A DNA stretch of 64,000 bases from Myxococcus fulvus. Its GTDB lineage: Bacteria; Myxococcota; Myxococcia; Myxococcales; Myxococcaceae. Below the pieces are notes generated by a model, which was given only the letters and a program-made list of their open reading frames with translations, made no database searches and was not told where the DNA came from. This document shows positions 54,566-63,582 of the stretch, piece after piece (positions within the stretch are counted from its first letter, which is position 1; each line of letters opens with the position of its first letter). A program made the position numbers and the translations under genes. The stretch is taken from NCBI RefSeq assembly GCF_900111765.1, contig NZ_FOIB01000001.1, positions 930,001-994,000 on the forward strand. The letters are read 5' to 3'.

Positions 54566-54811
54566 TTTCGAATCCGTGGGCGCAGGTATTTACATTTGAG
54601 GACGGGAAATCAAGCCTAAATTCCGTGTCACGAAGCTTAAAAGATTGGTCCAAAAAGCTTTAGAGCACGGTGGTCGACACTCTGGAGGGGGTCTGGAGGG
54701 TCCGGGATGATGTCCGGTGGACACTTGGGCCCCTCGGGAGCCTGCCTGCCTGCTCCACGGGGAGCGGGGTAGTCTCTTGTGAGCGTCGGGGTGGTTTTCG
54801 AAGATGCCGGC

Positions 54812-55618
54812 ATGAGCTCGATGTGGATTCTGGACGAGGCGCCTCCGGCGCCGGATGCGCGCATCCCCTATGGACCGGGGACGCATCACTTCGGAGAGCT
54901 GCGGCTGCCCTCGGGGCCGGGGCCGCACCCCGTCGTCGTCGCCATCCACGGCGGGTTCTGGCGCGCGAAGTACGACCTGGCCCACCTGGGCCACGCGTGC
55001 GCGGCGCTCACGGCGAGCGGCTTCGCCACCTGGAGCCTGGAGTTCCGACGCGTCGGCCATGAGGGTGGCGGCTATCCCGGTACCCTGGAGGACGTCGCGC
55101 TCGGCGCGGACTTCCTGCGCACCCTCGCGGAGTCGCATCCCCTGGACCTGTCGCGGGTCGTGTTCCTCGGCCACTCGGCCGGAGGTCACCTCGCGCTGTG
55201 GCTCGCCGCGAGGCCCCGGCTGCCCTCGGGCAGTTCTCTCTACAGCCAGACGCCGCTGCGTCCGCTCGGCGTCGTCTCGCTCGCGGGCGTGGCCGATGTG
55301 ACGCGCGCCTATGAGCTGGGCCTCAGTGACAACGCGGCGGGACAGTTCCTCGGGGGCTCGCCCCTGGAGGTGCCCCTGCGCTACCAGCGCGCCTCTCCCG
55401 CCGCGCTCCAGCCGCTCGGTGTCCCCCAGGTCCTCCTGCATGGCTCCGAGGACGACACCGTCCCCGTGGCGATGAGCGCGGACTTCTGCTCGCGAGGCCG
55501 CGCCCACGGGGACGAGGTTCGCTGTGTCGTGCTCCCTGGCGCGGGCCACTTCGAGGTCGTGGACCCACGCTCACGCGAGTGGGCCCAGGTGCTCGACGCC
55601 GTGCGCTCGCTGCTGTGA
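54812..55618 (+). CDS. Alpha/beta hydrolase, BD-FAE/kynurenine-formamidase-like
   Basis: 268 residues from the ATG at 54812; an in-frame GTG at 54779 is possible. Features of the esterase/lipase family with an HGG oxyanion box: VVVAIHGGFWRAKYD, the nucleophile elbow GHSAGGHLALWLA, the acid in LHGSEDDTVPVAMSADF and the His in PGAGHFEVVDP. HGGFWR recalls the HGGYW box of arylformamidases of the AFMID type, which turn N-formylkynurenine into kynurenine. kmo and kynU lie about 6 kb away, so that role is tempting but unproven. No signal peptide. It ends 10 bases from the convergent thaumatin-like gene. Confidence 0.8.
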   Translation: MSSMWILDEAPPAPDARIPYGPGTHHFGELRLPSGPGPHPVVVAIHGGFWRAKYDLAHLGHACAALTASGFATWSLEFRRVGHEGGGYPGTLEDVALGADFLRTLAESHPLDLSRVVFLGHSAGGHLALWLAARPRLPSGSSLYSQTPLRPLGVVSLAGVADVTRAYELGLSDNAAGQFLGGSPLEVPLRYQRASPAALQPLGVPQVLLHGSEDDTVPVAMSADFCSRGRAHGDEVRCVVLPGAGHFEVVDPRSREWAQVLDAVRSLL

Positions 55619-55628
55619 CGCGAGCGCT

Positions 55629-57692
55629 TCAGTTCACGTCACCGAAGACGATGTTGTAGCCCACCGTGTTCGTGCCGCCCGTGCCCCCACTCATGCACGT
55701 GAAGGTGCTGGTCACGTCGTCATACGCGTATGTGTACGCGGTGGGGCACGCCTTCTTCAGGAACGCGAGCCACGGCTGGACGCTCTGTGCCCACGCCGGG
55801 TTGTTCGCGTAGCACTGCCCCTGGGCCTGCTGGCTCGGGTTGTTGCCGGGCTCCAACAGCGTGGGCCAGAAGCTCCCCGCGTCGTTGCCCGGATACGTCG
55901 CGCAGCCGCAGCAGGCCGGCGTATTCCCATTGCTGTTGTAGCAAGATGAACCGAAGTTGCCGGCGCACTGGAACAGATTGCTCAGCGTGTCCTGCACGGC
56001 GCCGCCCTGAACCTGCACGGTCATCGTCTGGCTGCAGTCCAGCGGCCCGTAGCCGAAGCTGGTGCTCGCCGAGCACAGGTCCTCATAGGACCACCAGCCG
56101 ATGGACTGGCCACAGGTCTGGACGAGCGGAGACGTGCCGCCGACTCCTGGCAGGAACGCCGTGCCGCACACGGCCGTGCCGCCGTCTCCCGCGCAGTCGT
56201 TGTCCGACGTGCACGTGCCGCAGTAGCCCGCGTCCGGGTTGTTGGGGTTGCCGCACACCGCGCCGTTCGCGCACGTAGGGCCGCACGGCGTCCACTTCGG
56301 CTGACACACGCCGCCGGTGCACGTCGTCCCCGCGCCACAGTCTGTGTCCTGTCCGCAGGCCGGCAGCACGACGGCCCGGAGCAGGGTGGTGTAGTCGGCG
56401 GGAAGGCCCGCGCTCGTGTCGGGAGCGAAGCTCCACGAGCACGCCTCCAACGTGCCCGTGGTGCTGTTCCCCTGGGCGCTCGTGGAGCCCGCCGTGCCGC
56501 ACGAGTACGGCGAGGGCGGGTTCGCCACCGCGAAGCCCCCATCACCGCTGGGGCCCATCTGGAGGCTCACGTTCGCTCCGTTGATGACGGTGACGTCGTA
56601 GAAGTCGACCGTGTCCGGCTGGAGCGTGAACTCAGCGGCCGTGAAGGGATTGGTCCCGCCCTTGCCGAGCGGACAGGGCATGCCAGCCGCGTTGCCGCAG
56701 TCCGCGCTCAGGCAGCCCGTCCCATCGGACTGACAGCCCAGCCGTCCGAACAGACCGCCGCTCCAGCCGATGGGAGAGCGGCACAGGCACGAGGCGCCGC
56801 CGTCCTCCGGACACTGCGTCGGAGGATTCGCGAGGTTGACGCCGTCCGCGAGCAGGCAGCGGCCACTCTGGCACTGGGAGTTCTGCGTGCACGCCGTCAT
56901 CCCGGGCTGGAGGCTCGCGAACGCGGGCGGCAGTGACGAGGGCATGCACAGCGTCGTCGACTCCTGGGCCGTCAGCGTCAGCGCGTCGAGTGGAACCCCG
57001 CCATCCGTCCTCGCGTACTGACACAACCCCAGCGCCACGGTGCAGGACTGTCCGCTCGGGCACGGGTCGCCGGACGAACTGCACGCCTGGTTCTCACCGG
57101 GGACGACGGACTGGAAGTAACACGTCCCTCCATTGGCGAGGCTGCACTCCTGCGCCGTGGTGGAGCACGTCGTGCCGCCGGGGCACGCGGCCTGTCCACC
57201 GTCGGCGCACTTGCACAGGCCCGTGGTGGAGTCACAGCCCTCGGGGCCGCAGTTGGCGCACGCGGGCACCTGCTTCGCACCCGTGCACAGCGCGGTGGGG
57301 AGACTGACGGTGACGATGGGCGCGCCGCCATTGCATCCCGAGTCGGGCGCCACCATGCACTGTCCCGTTCCCGTGTCGCACATGTTGCCCGCGTTGCAAT
57401 CCGCGCTGCTGGTGCAACCCGGATTCAGACAGGCCTGGTTCGGACCACAGTCGCTGTCCGTGGTGCACGTGAAGGGCGGAGGCGCCGCTCCCGCGGTCTG
57501 ACCGATCCACACCGTCTGGCTCGCCTGGTTCGTCACCGTGAAGGGACGGAAGCCGGGAGGGCAGGTCGACGAGCCCGCGTCGCCCGGAGCCGGTGTGTCC
57601 GTGGCCTCGCGGCCCTGGCGCGTGCCGAACACCACGAGCGCGACGGCCAGTCCAAGCGACACGACGGGAATGAGCAGACGATGTGACGCCAT
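55629..57692 (-). CDS. Secreted thaumatin-like protein with inserted Cys-rich repeats
   Basis: 687 residues, about three times a plant thaumatin. N-terminal signal anchor (LLIPVVSLGLAVALVVFG). The thaumatin fold is framed by FRPFTVTNQASQTVWIG near residue 50, the QPDTVDFYDVTVINGANVSL strand pair near 360, LEACSWSFAPDT, and the C-terminal CPTAYTYAYDDVTSTFTC. Between and within these lie many short Cys-rich units (TTDSDCGPNQACL, SSADCNAGNMCD, TQNSQCQSGRCLL, GQDTDCGAGTTC) of the type common in myxobacterial secreted proteins. It probably acts outside the cell, perhaps on glucans as some thaumatin-like proteins do; no catalytic evidence is visible. Confidence 0.82.
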   Translation of the reverse strand: MASHRLLIPVVSLGLAVALVVFGTRQGREATDTPAPGDAGSSTCPPGFRPFTVTNQASQTVWIGQTAGAAPPPFTCTTDSDCGPNQACLNPGCTSSADCNAGNMCDTGTGQCMVAPDSGCNGGAPIVTVSLPTALCTGAKQVPACANCGPEGCDSTTGLCKCADGGQAACPGGTTCSTTAQECSLANGGTCYFQSVVPGENQACSSSGDPCPSGQSCTVALGLCQYARTDGGVPLDALTLTAQESTTLCMPSSLPPAFASLQPGMTACTQNSQCQSGRCLLADGVNLANPPTQCPEDGGASCLCRSPIGWSGGLFGRLGCQSDGTGCLSADCGNAAGMPCPLGKGGTNPFTAAEFTLQPDTVDFYDVTVINGANVSLQMGPSGDGGFAVANPPSPYSCGTAGSTSAQGNSTTGTLEACSWSFAPDTSAGLPADYTTLLRAVVLPACGQDTDCGAGTTCTGGVCQPKWTPCGPTCANGAVCGNPNNPDAGYCGTCTSDNDCAGDGGTAVCGTAFLPGVGGTSPLVQTCGQSIGWWSYEDLCSASTSFGYGPLDCSQTMTVQVQGGAVQDTLSNLFQCAGNFGSSCYNSNGNTPACCGCATYPGNDAGSFWPTLLEPGNNPSQQAQGQCYANNPAWAQSVQPWLAFLKKACPTAYTYAYDDVTSTFTCMSGGTGGTNTVGYNIVFGDVN

Positions 57693-57910
57693 GATGGGCC
57701 TCTCAATCAGGTCTGCCGCGCGAGGGTAGTGAGCGGCCGCATCCAGCCCAAGGATTCGGGGCGTCGGTTGCTCGCACGCACGAGAACGAACCTTGGGCCC
57801 GTGATTCCCAGGGCCGCGAGCCTCACCTGCATGGCCGAGTCCGAGGTGACGCGCTGCTCGGGCAGGTATTCCGCACCTCAGGACTTGCGCGAGAAAGAGC
57901 CATTGCTAAG

Positions 57911-57928
57911 CTGAACTATATGGTTCAG
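57911..57928. promoter_or_regulatory. Inverted repeat across the arsR-type start codon
   Basis: CTGAAC-TATATG-GTTCAG is a perfect 6-6-6 inverted repeat whose central bases contain the ATG start (57920-57922). ArsR-family repressors often bind short dyads at their own promoter, so this is a candidate autoregulatory operator, possibly on a transcript with a very short leader. Confidence 0.55.
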
Positions 57929-58258
57929 TATCAAGCCCGACTCGATGCGACGTTTGGAGCGCTGGCGGATGTGACGCGCAGGGGAGTCCTGGAGCGGTTG
58001 GGCCAGGGCGAGGCGTCCATCACGGAGCTGGCGGAGCGCTTCGACATGACCCTGACGGGCATGAAGAAGCACGTGCACGTGCTCGAGGAAGCAGGGTTGG
58101 TCATCACGGAGAAGCAAGGGCGGGTGAGGACCTGCCGGCTAGGGCCATGTCGCCTCGAGGACGAGGTGGCGTGGATGAATGGCTATCGGCGTCTGGTGGA
58201 AGCGCGGCTCGACCGACTCGGCGAGTTCCTCGCGCGAACGAAAGGGGAAGAGGAATGA
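57920..58258 (+). CDS. ArsR-family winged-helix regulator
   Basis: 112 residues. Winged helix: LDATFGALADVTRRGVLERL, then the recognition region ASITELAERFDMTLTGMKKHVHVLEEAGLV and the wing TEKQGRVRTCRLG. The C-terminal helix reads AWMNGYRRLVEARLDRLGEFL. The metal-binding Cys of ArsR/SmtB sensors (ELCVCDL) is absent, so it belongs to the ArsR members paired with AHSA1 proteins rather than metal sensors. The stop overlaps the next start in ATGA. The dyad over its start codon suggests autorepression. Confidence 0.9.
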   Translation: MVQYQARLDATFGALADVTRRGVLERLGQGEASITELAERFDMTLTGMKKHVHVLEEAGLVITEKQGRVRTCRLGPCRLEDEVAWMNGYRRLVEARLDRLGEFLARTKGEEE

Positions 58259-58734
58259 GCGCATCACTCAGGGAAGCACTGGTGACTCAGCCGACGGACC
58301 GCGAGATTCGCATCGAGCGCATCTTCGATGCGAAGCGCGAGCGAGTCTGGAAGGCGATGACGGACGCGAAGCAGGTGGCGCAGTGGTGGGGGCGGGGCAA
58401 CAAGCTCGTCGTGGAGCGCCTGGAGGTGGAGCGTGGAGGCCACTGGCGCTTCGTCGAGCACGCGGATGGACAGGCGCACGGCTTCGAGGGGCGCTTCCGC
58501 GAGGTGACGCCCGTCGAGCGCCTGGTGCAGACCTTCGAATGGGACGGCATGCCTGGCTACGTCATCCTGAACACGACGACGCTGGAGGACCTGGGCGACG
58601 GCCGCACGAAGGTGGTGGCGGTGTCGTTCTTCTTCACGACGGACGAGCGCGACGGCATGGCGGCCTCCGGCATGGCGGAGGGCCTCAATCAGAGCTACCG
58701 CGCGCTCGACGCGCTACTGGCCCGCGAGCCGTAG
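58255..58734 (+). CDS. SRPBCC / AHSA1-domain protein
   Basis: 159 residues from the ATGA overlap at 58255. AHSA1-like START-fold signatures: REIRIERIFDAKRERVWKAM, DAKQVAQWWGRG, GHWRFVEHADGQ, FEGRFREVTPVERLVQTFEW and MAEGLNQSYRALDALL. Such proteins bind hydrophobic ligands in a deep pocket and are routinely coded with an ArsR-type regulator, as here; the regulator may respond to the same compound. The ligand is unknown. A strong hairpin terminator follows. Confidence 0.9.
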   Translation: MSASLREALVTQPTDREIRIERIFDAKRERVWKAMTDAKQVAQWWGRGNKLVVERLEVERGGHWRFVEHADGQAHGFEGRFREVTPVERLVQTFEWDGMPGYVILNTTTLEDLGDGRTKVVAVSFFFTTDERDGMAASGMAEGLNQSYRALDALLAREP

Positions 58735-58750
58735 GCGCGGAGCATGAGCA

Positions 58751-58783
58751 CTCCCGCCCACCACGTGAGGTGATGGGCGGGAG
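58751..58783 (+). terminator. Hairpin terminator of the ArsR/AHSA1 operon
   Basis: A perfect 10-bp stem (CTCCCGCCCA at 58751-58760 with TGGGCGGGAG at 58774-58783) with a 13-base loop starts 17 bases after the stop. The rest of the gap to 59027 is less GC-rich and shows no gene. Confidence 0.7.
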
Positions 58784-59027
58784 GCGTTCATCTGAGGCTG
58801 GTAAGTGTGCGCTTTCTCGTGTCTTTCGACGAATAACGAGCGAGGACCCTGGCCAATCTGGGCGGTCGTTCTTACCTTTACGCGTTCAAAAGATCCCCTC
58901 TGGCGCAGATGAGTCCACGCCGCGCGGCGAGCGACCCAGTACGGATATGGGGCATGCCTGTGCGTCCAGGCATGCGAACCTTGAGGGTCGATCTTCCCGC
59001 CGGGCCTGCTGCGAAAGAGGCTGCTCC

Positions 59028-60137
59028 ATGCCGACCAGGGACAAGAAGCCACAAGCCGAGCGGACCCACACCGATGAAGGCCTGCGCCTGGAGCGGGAGA
59101 AGTCTGACACTGAGTTCTCCACCGCGCAGGCTGCGATTGATGAGGATTCGGATTCCTCCATCCGAAGGGCCCGGAAAGGGACGGATGAGCTCTTACGCGT
59201 GACCCGCGAAAGCGCGGATGTGCGGCTGACGCAAGACAGGACCCTCGCGCAAGCGCAGGAGAGCGTGACGAGGGAGCGGGTGCAAGAGGACGCGGCATTG
59301 CAGGTCGAGCGCGCGACGGTTGACGCTGAACGACAAGACGAACGCGCCGAGCGTGGGCGCGCCCTTGCTGCCCTCCTTCGTCTGGAGCGAGCGGAAACGG
59401 ACTCGCGGCTGCTGCTGGAGCGCACCCGCGCCGATGAGGGGCTCGCGACGCGGGATGAGTTCATGGGGATGGTGAGCCATGATTTGCGGACGCTCCTCGG
59501 GGGCATTGCCTTGCAGGCGGCATTGCTCAAGCGGGATGCCGCCGAGGATGAGGTGGGCAGGAAGACCGCACAAGCCGCCGAGAAGATTCAACGATTCACT
59601 GCACGCATGAATCGGCTGATTGGAGACCTGGTGGATGTGGCCAGTATCGAGGAGGGCCGAATCCGTGTCGCCCCTGCCTTGCAGGATGCGACCGCGCTCG
59701 TGCGGGAGGCAGTCGAGGCCTTCCAGCCCCTGGCTTCATCCCAGGGCCTCTCGCTCGACGTGGAGATACGAGGGAACACGCTGATGGCGAACTTCGACCA
59801 TGAGCGTGTCTTGCAGGTGCTCGCCAACCTCTTGAGCAATGCCGTCAAGTTCACGCCGTCAGGAGGTAGGGTTTCTCTTCGAGTAGCGCCGGTGGGCCAG
59901 GACGTTCGCTTCTCGGTGATGGACACCGGCCCCGGAATCCCGAGCCATCAACTGACGTCTATCTTCGAGCGTTTCTGGCAAGCGCTCCGCGAAGACCGAA
60001 GAGGGCTGGGGCTCGGCCTCTACATCTCCAAGGGCATCGTGGAAGCCCACGGCGGGCGGATCTGGGCCGAGAGCCAGCGCGGCGAGGGCAGCACGTTTTC
60101 GTTCACGCTCCCGGGAGCTTCGTCCTCAACGGCATGA
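59028..60137 (+). CDS. Soluble sensor histidine kinase with long coiled coil
   Basis: 369 residues; ATG at 59028 after AGAGG. No membrane segment. Residues 1-145 are a charged heptad-rich coiled coil (LRLEREKSDTEFSTAQAAID, LLRLERAETDSRLLLERTRA). The kinase core follows: H-box DEFMGMVSHDLRTLLGGIAL with the phospho-His near residue 151, N-box LQVLANLLSNAVKFTPSGG, the G1 box MDTGPGIPSHQL, F-box IFERFWQA and G2 GLGLGLYISKGIVEAHGG. No response regulator is adjacent, so the partner is elsewhere. The coiled coil may mediate dimer signalling or docking to another sensor. Confidence 0.92.
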   Translation: MPTRDKKPQAERTHTDEGLRLEREKSDTEFSTAQAAIDEDSDSSIRRARKGTDELLRVTRESADVRLTQDRTLAQAQESVTRERVQEDAALQVERATVDAERQDERAERGRALAALLRLERAETDSRLLLERTRADEGLATRDEFMGMVSHDLRTLLGGIALQAALLKRDAAEDEVGRKTAQAAEKIQRFTARMNRLIGDLVDVASIEEGRIRVAPALQDATALVREAVEAFQPLASSQGLSLDVEIRGNTLMANFDHERVLQVLANLLSNAVKFTPSGGRVSLRVAPVGQDVRFSVMDTGPGIPSHQLTSIFERFWQALREDRRGLGLGLYISKGIVEAHGGRIWAESQRGEGSTFSFTLPGASSSTA

Positions 60138-60205
60138 TCGGGTGCATCCTCATCCTCATGAGGCAATCCTGAGATCACCTCGAGTGAAGGTCGCTGAGAC
60201 CTCGC

Positions 60206-60943
60206 TCAGAACCCGCGCGCCGCGCCACCGTCGACGGCAATCGACTGGCCGGTGATGTACGAGGCCTGCTCGGAGGACAGGAACGCCACCAGCGAGGCCA
60301 GCTCCTCGGGACGGCCCAGTCTCCGCGCGGGAATCTGCGGGGCCACCTTCTCGTCCGTGAGGCCCAGCTGTGTCATCCGCTCCGTGGCGTGGAAGCCCGG
60401 CAACACCGCGTTGAGCGTGACGCCGTGCTGCGCCACCTCGTTGCTCACCGTCTTCACCAACCCGAGCAGCCCCGCGCGCAGGCCGTTGGAGATGGTGAGG
60501 TTCGGCATCGCCTCACGCGCCGCCAGCGACGTCACCAGCGTGATTCGGCCCCACTTGCGCTCCTTCATCCCCGGCAGCGCCGCCTGGATTCCATCCACCG
60601 CCGCCATCCACAGGCTCTGGAACCCCAGCTGCCACTGCTCCGCCGTCAGCGACTCGAAGCCACCCGCCGGAGGTCCACCCGTGTTCACCACGAGCACGTC
60701 CACGCCGCCCAGCTTCACCACCACCTCGTCCACCAACCGCTTCGCCGCGCCCGGCTGGTTCAAGTCCGCCGGCACCGCGAGCGCCGCGCCCAACGCCTTC
60801 GCCGCCTTCTCCAGCTTCTCGCCACCACGAGAGCAGATGGCCACCGTGGCGCCTTCCTTCACCAACGCCTCGGCCGTCGCGTAGCCCAGCCCCGCCGACG
60901 CGCCCATCACGAGTGCGCGCCTACCCTTCAGTCCGAAATCCAT
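60206..60943 (-). CDS. SDR-family oxidoreductase with altered catalytic triad
   Basis: 245 residues; ATG at 60943 with AGGAG upstream, overlapping the kmo 3' end by 23 bases. Classical SDR: cofactor loop VMGASAGLGYATAEAL, VVNTGGPPAGGFESL (in place of NNAG), GRITLVTSLAAREAMPNLTI, and C-terminal SSEQASYITGQSIAVDGGA. At the catalytic Ser-Tyr-Lys triad the Ser is kept (VTS) but Tyr is Ser and Lys is Arg (ISNGLRAG). This pattern recurs in a known SDR subgroup, so it may work differently rather than be dead. It is the last gene of the kynurenine operon; its substrate is unknown. Confidence 0.85.
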   Translation of the reverse strand: MDFGLKGRRALVMGASAGLGYATAEALVKEGATVAICSRGGEKLEKAAKALGAALAVPADLNQPGAAKRLVDEVVVKLGGVDVLVVNTGGPPAGGFESLTAEQWQLGFQSLWMAAVDGIQAALPGMKERKWGRITLVTSLAAREAMPNLTISNGLRAGLLGLVKTVSNEVAQHGVTLNAVLPGFHATERMTQLGLTDEKVAPQIPARRLGRPEELASLVAFLSSEQASYITGQSIAVDGGAARGF

Positions 60944-62318
60944 CCGCGTGCTCCTTCATGAATGGCACCAACCGCTCGTGGATGAGCCGCTTCGCCCGCT
61001 CCAGGTCCACGTCCTCGGCGCGCGTCAGCCCCTCGGACAAGTCCGAGACGATGCCACCGGCAATCGCCCCCACCTCGTACGCCAGCCGGTACGGCACCCG
61101 GCTGAAGCTCACCATCGAATACCGACTGACGAACTCGCCCGGGAAGGTGTTGAGCAACACCTTCTCCACCGCCTTCTCCAACAGGAAGCGCGGGTTGCCC
61201 GTGCTGTCGCGCATCTCGACGAAGTTCTCCACCGCCATGTCCGCGATGGCATCCGCGTTCGTCTTGCGCAGCCGCCCCAGTTCTCCGAACAGCGTCTCCC
61301 AATCTCCACTCTTGCCCAGCAGCCCCTCGAGCACCGTGCAGTCCTCGAAGCCGCAGTTCATCCCCTGACCGAAGAACGGGACGATGGCGTGCGCCGCATC
61401 GCCCATCACCACCGCCTTGCCGCCCACGTTCCACGGCGCGCACTTCACCGTCACCATGCTGCCCGTGGGCCGCCCGAAGAACGCCTGCGTCAAATCCGGG
61501 ATGAGCGCCTTCGCGTCCGGGAACTGCTCCTCGAAGAACGCCTCCAGCCGGGCAGGGGAGTCCAGCGACTCGAAGCTCACCGGCCCCTTCCATGGCAGGA
61601 ACAACGTGCACGTGAAGCTGCCATCCTCGTTCGGCAGCGCAATCAACATGTACGTGCCGCGCGGCCAGATGTGCAGCGCGTGCTTCTCCATCTGGAACGC
61701 GCCGCCCGGCCCGGGGGGAATCGTCAGCTCCTTGTACCCGTGCCCCAGCGTCTCCGCCGTCGACTCGAACCCCGGCACCTTCTCCAGCGCCTGCCGCACC
61801 GCCGAGCCGGAGCCGTCCGTGCCGAACACCACGCGGCCCTCCTCGCGGCGCTCCTCACCCGTGGCCTCGTCCACCACCGTGAGCACGCCCTGCTCCAGGT
61901 CCGCGCTCGACACCCGCTGCCTGAAGCGGATGCGCACCTTGCCCGTGGCCTCCGCCGCGCTCATCAGGAACTTGTTCAGCCACGCGCGCGACAGCGAGTT
62001 GATGTGCTGCGAGTCATCCTTCCCATAGGGCTGGTACATCAGCGCGCCCTTCGGGGGATGAATCATCCGCCCCCGCATGGGAATCGCGTGGCGCAGCGCC
62101 TCCTCCTCCAGCCCCACCTGCTTCAGCGCGTACAGCCCGCGCGTGGAGATGGCCAGGTTGATGGAGCGCCCCGCGTCGATGACCTCGCGCCGCATGTCCG
62201 GCCGACGCTCCAGCACCTCCACGGTGTGCCCACGTCGCGCCAGGAACACGGACAGCAGCGAGCCCACCAGGCCCGCGCCCACCACCGTGACGGCCTCGTT
62301 CCGCTCACCCACGGGCAT
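60921..62318 (-). CDS. kmo: Kynurenine 3-monooxygenase
   Basis: 465 residues; ATG at 62318 just after GGAGG. FAD-dependent aromatic hydroxylase: TVVGAGLVGSLLSVFLARRG (FAD fold), INLAISTRGLYALKQVGL, the DG motif VVFGTDGSGSAVRQ, HIWPRGTYMLIALPNEDGSF, and the GD box MGDAAHAIVPFFGQGMNCGF. It hydroxylates L-kynurenine to 3-hydroxykynurenine with NADPH and oxygen. It follows kynU with a 14-base overlap and precedes the SDR gene. Bacterial KMO lacks the C-terminal membrane anchor, and none is seen here. Confidence 0.94.
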   Translation of the reverse strand: MPVGERNEAVTVVGAGLVGSLLSVFLARRGHTVEVLERRPDMRREVIDAGRSINLAISTRGLYALKQVGLEEEALRHAIPMRGRMIHPPKGALMYQPYGKDDSQHINSLSRAWLNKFLMSAAEATGKVRIRFRQRVSSADLEQGVLTVVDEATGEERREEGRVVFGTDGSGSAVRQALEKVPGFESTAETLGHGYKELTIPPGPGGAFQMEKHALHIWPRGTYMLIALPNEDGSFTCTLFLPWKGPVSFESLDSPARLEAFFEEQFPDAKALIPDLTQAFFGRPTGSMVTVKCAPWNVGGKAVVMGDAAHAIVPFFGQGMNCGFEDCTVLEGLLGKSGDWETLFGELGRLRKTNADAIADMAVENFVEMRDSTGNPRFLLEKAVEKVLLNTFPGEFVSRYSMVSFSRVPYRLAYEVGAIAGGIVSDLSEGLTRAEDVDLERAKRLIHERLVPFMKEHADGFRTEG

Positions 62319-63582
62319 GTCCCTCCAGCGTCTTCACGAACCGGTACACATCCGTGAACGAGCAGTACAGCGGCGCGGGCGCCGCGCGGATGATGTCCGG
62401 CTTGCGGAAGTCACAGATGATGCCCGCGTCCGCCAGCCGCTTGAGCATGCTCGGCGCGTCGCCCTGGAACCGCAGGGACAGCTGCGCCCCCCGCTGCTTC
62501 ACGTCGCGCGGCGTGGTGATGCGCACGTAGCCCGGCGGCAGCTTGTCCAACAGGAACTCCAGATACCCCGTGAGCCGCTCGCTCTTGGCGCGCAGGGCCT
62601 CCATCCCCGCCTGGTCGAACAGCTCGAACGACGCGCGCAGCGCCGCCAGCTGGAGGATGGGCGGATTCGACAACTGCCACCCCTCCGCGCCCGGCAGCGC
62701 GTCGAAGTGTGGCCCCATCTGGAAGCGCGTCGCCTTGTCGTGTCCCCACCAGCCCTCGAACCGGGGGATGTCCTTCGAGCGCGCATGCCGCTCGTGCACG
62801 AACACCCCACCCAGGCTCCCAGGTCCGCCGTTGAGGTACTTGTACGAACACCACACCGCGAAGTCCGGCCCGTCGTCGTGCAGCGACAGCTTCAAGTTGC
62901 CCGCGCCGTGCGCCAGGTCGAACCCGACGAAGCAGCCCTTCGCGTGCGCCGCGCGCGTAATCGCCGGAATGTCGAACGCCTGGCCCGTGAGGTAGTTCAC
63001 GCTGCCCAGCAGCACCAGCGCCACCTCGTGGCCGTGCTGCTCCAGCGTCGCCAGGATGTCCTCGGTGCGCAGCGTCTCCTCACCCGCGCGCGGCTTGAGC
63101 TCCAGCACCGCCTCGCGCGGGTCATACCCGTGGAAGCGCGCCTGCGAGGCCACCGCGTACTGGTCCGACGGGAACGCGCCACCCTCCACCAGGATTTTGA
63201 AGCGCTCCTTCGTGGGTCGGTAGAACGACACCATCATCAGGTGCAGGTTCACCGTCAGGGTGTTCATCACCACCACTTCCTGCGGCTTCGCGCCCACCAG
63301 CCGAGCGGCCTGCTCCGTGACGAGCTCGTGGTAGTGCAGCCACGGGTGGCGCCCGTGGTGGTGGCCCTCCACTCCGAAGCGGGCCCAGTCCTCCATCTCC
63401 TCCTGCACGTAGCGCGCGGCGTTCTTCGGCTGGAGCCCCAGCGAGTTGCCCGCCAGGTACACCACCGGCTTGCCATCCGGGCCGGGCGGGAAGTGGAACT
63501 GCTCGCGGTAGGAGCCAAGCGCGTCCTGGGCGTCGGCCTTGCGCGCGAAGTCCTGGGAGTCTTCGTAGGGGTACGTCGTCAT
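62305..63582 (-). CDS. kynU: Kynureninase
   Basis: 425 residues; start at 63582 (MTTYPYEDSQDFARKADAQD) in ATGA overlap with the upstream gene; the frame open to 63633 is not used. PLP enzyme of fold type I: VYLAGNSLGLQPKNAARYV, NTLTVNLHLMMVSFYRP, the LLGSVNYLTGQAFDIPAIT and GFDLAHGAGNLKLSLHDDG segments with the PLP-binding Asp, and the PLP Lys in CSYKYLNGGPGSLGG. It cleaves 3-hydroxykynurenine to 3-hydroxyanthranilate and alanine. Placed between the ACMSD-like gene and kmo in one operon for tryptophan breakdown. Confidence 0.95.
   Translation of the reverse strand: MTTYPYEDSQDFARKADAQDALGSYREQFHFPPGPDGKPVVYLAGNSLGLQPKNAARYVQEEMEDWARFGVEGHHHGRHPWLHYHELVTEQAARLVGAKPQEVVVMNTLTVNLHLMMVSFYRPTKERFKILVEGGAFPSDQYAVASQARFHGYDPREAVLELKPRAGEETLRTEDILATLEQHGHEVALVLLGSVNYLTGQAFDIPAITRAAHAKGCFVGFDLAHGAGNLKLSLHDDGPDFAVWCSYKYLNGGPGSLGGVFVHERHARSKDIPRFEGWWGHDKATRFQMGPHFDALPGAEGWQLSNPPILQLAALRASFELFDQAGMEALRAKSERLTGYLEFLLDKLPPGYVRITTPRDVKQRGAQLSLRFQGDAPSMLKRLADAGIICDFRKPDIIRAAPAPLYCSFTDVYRFVKTLEGHARG

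Noticed and set aside
58179..59027. N-terminal extension of the histidine kinase to 58179
   Set aside because: It would overlap the AHSA1 gene and run through its terminator hairpin. The ATG at 59028 has a ribosome site and begins the coiled coil.
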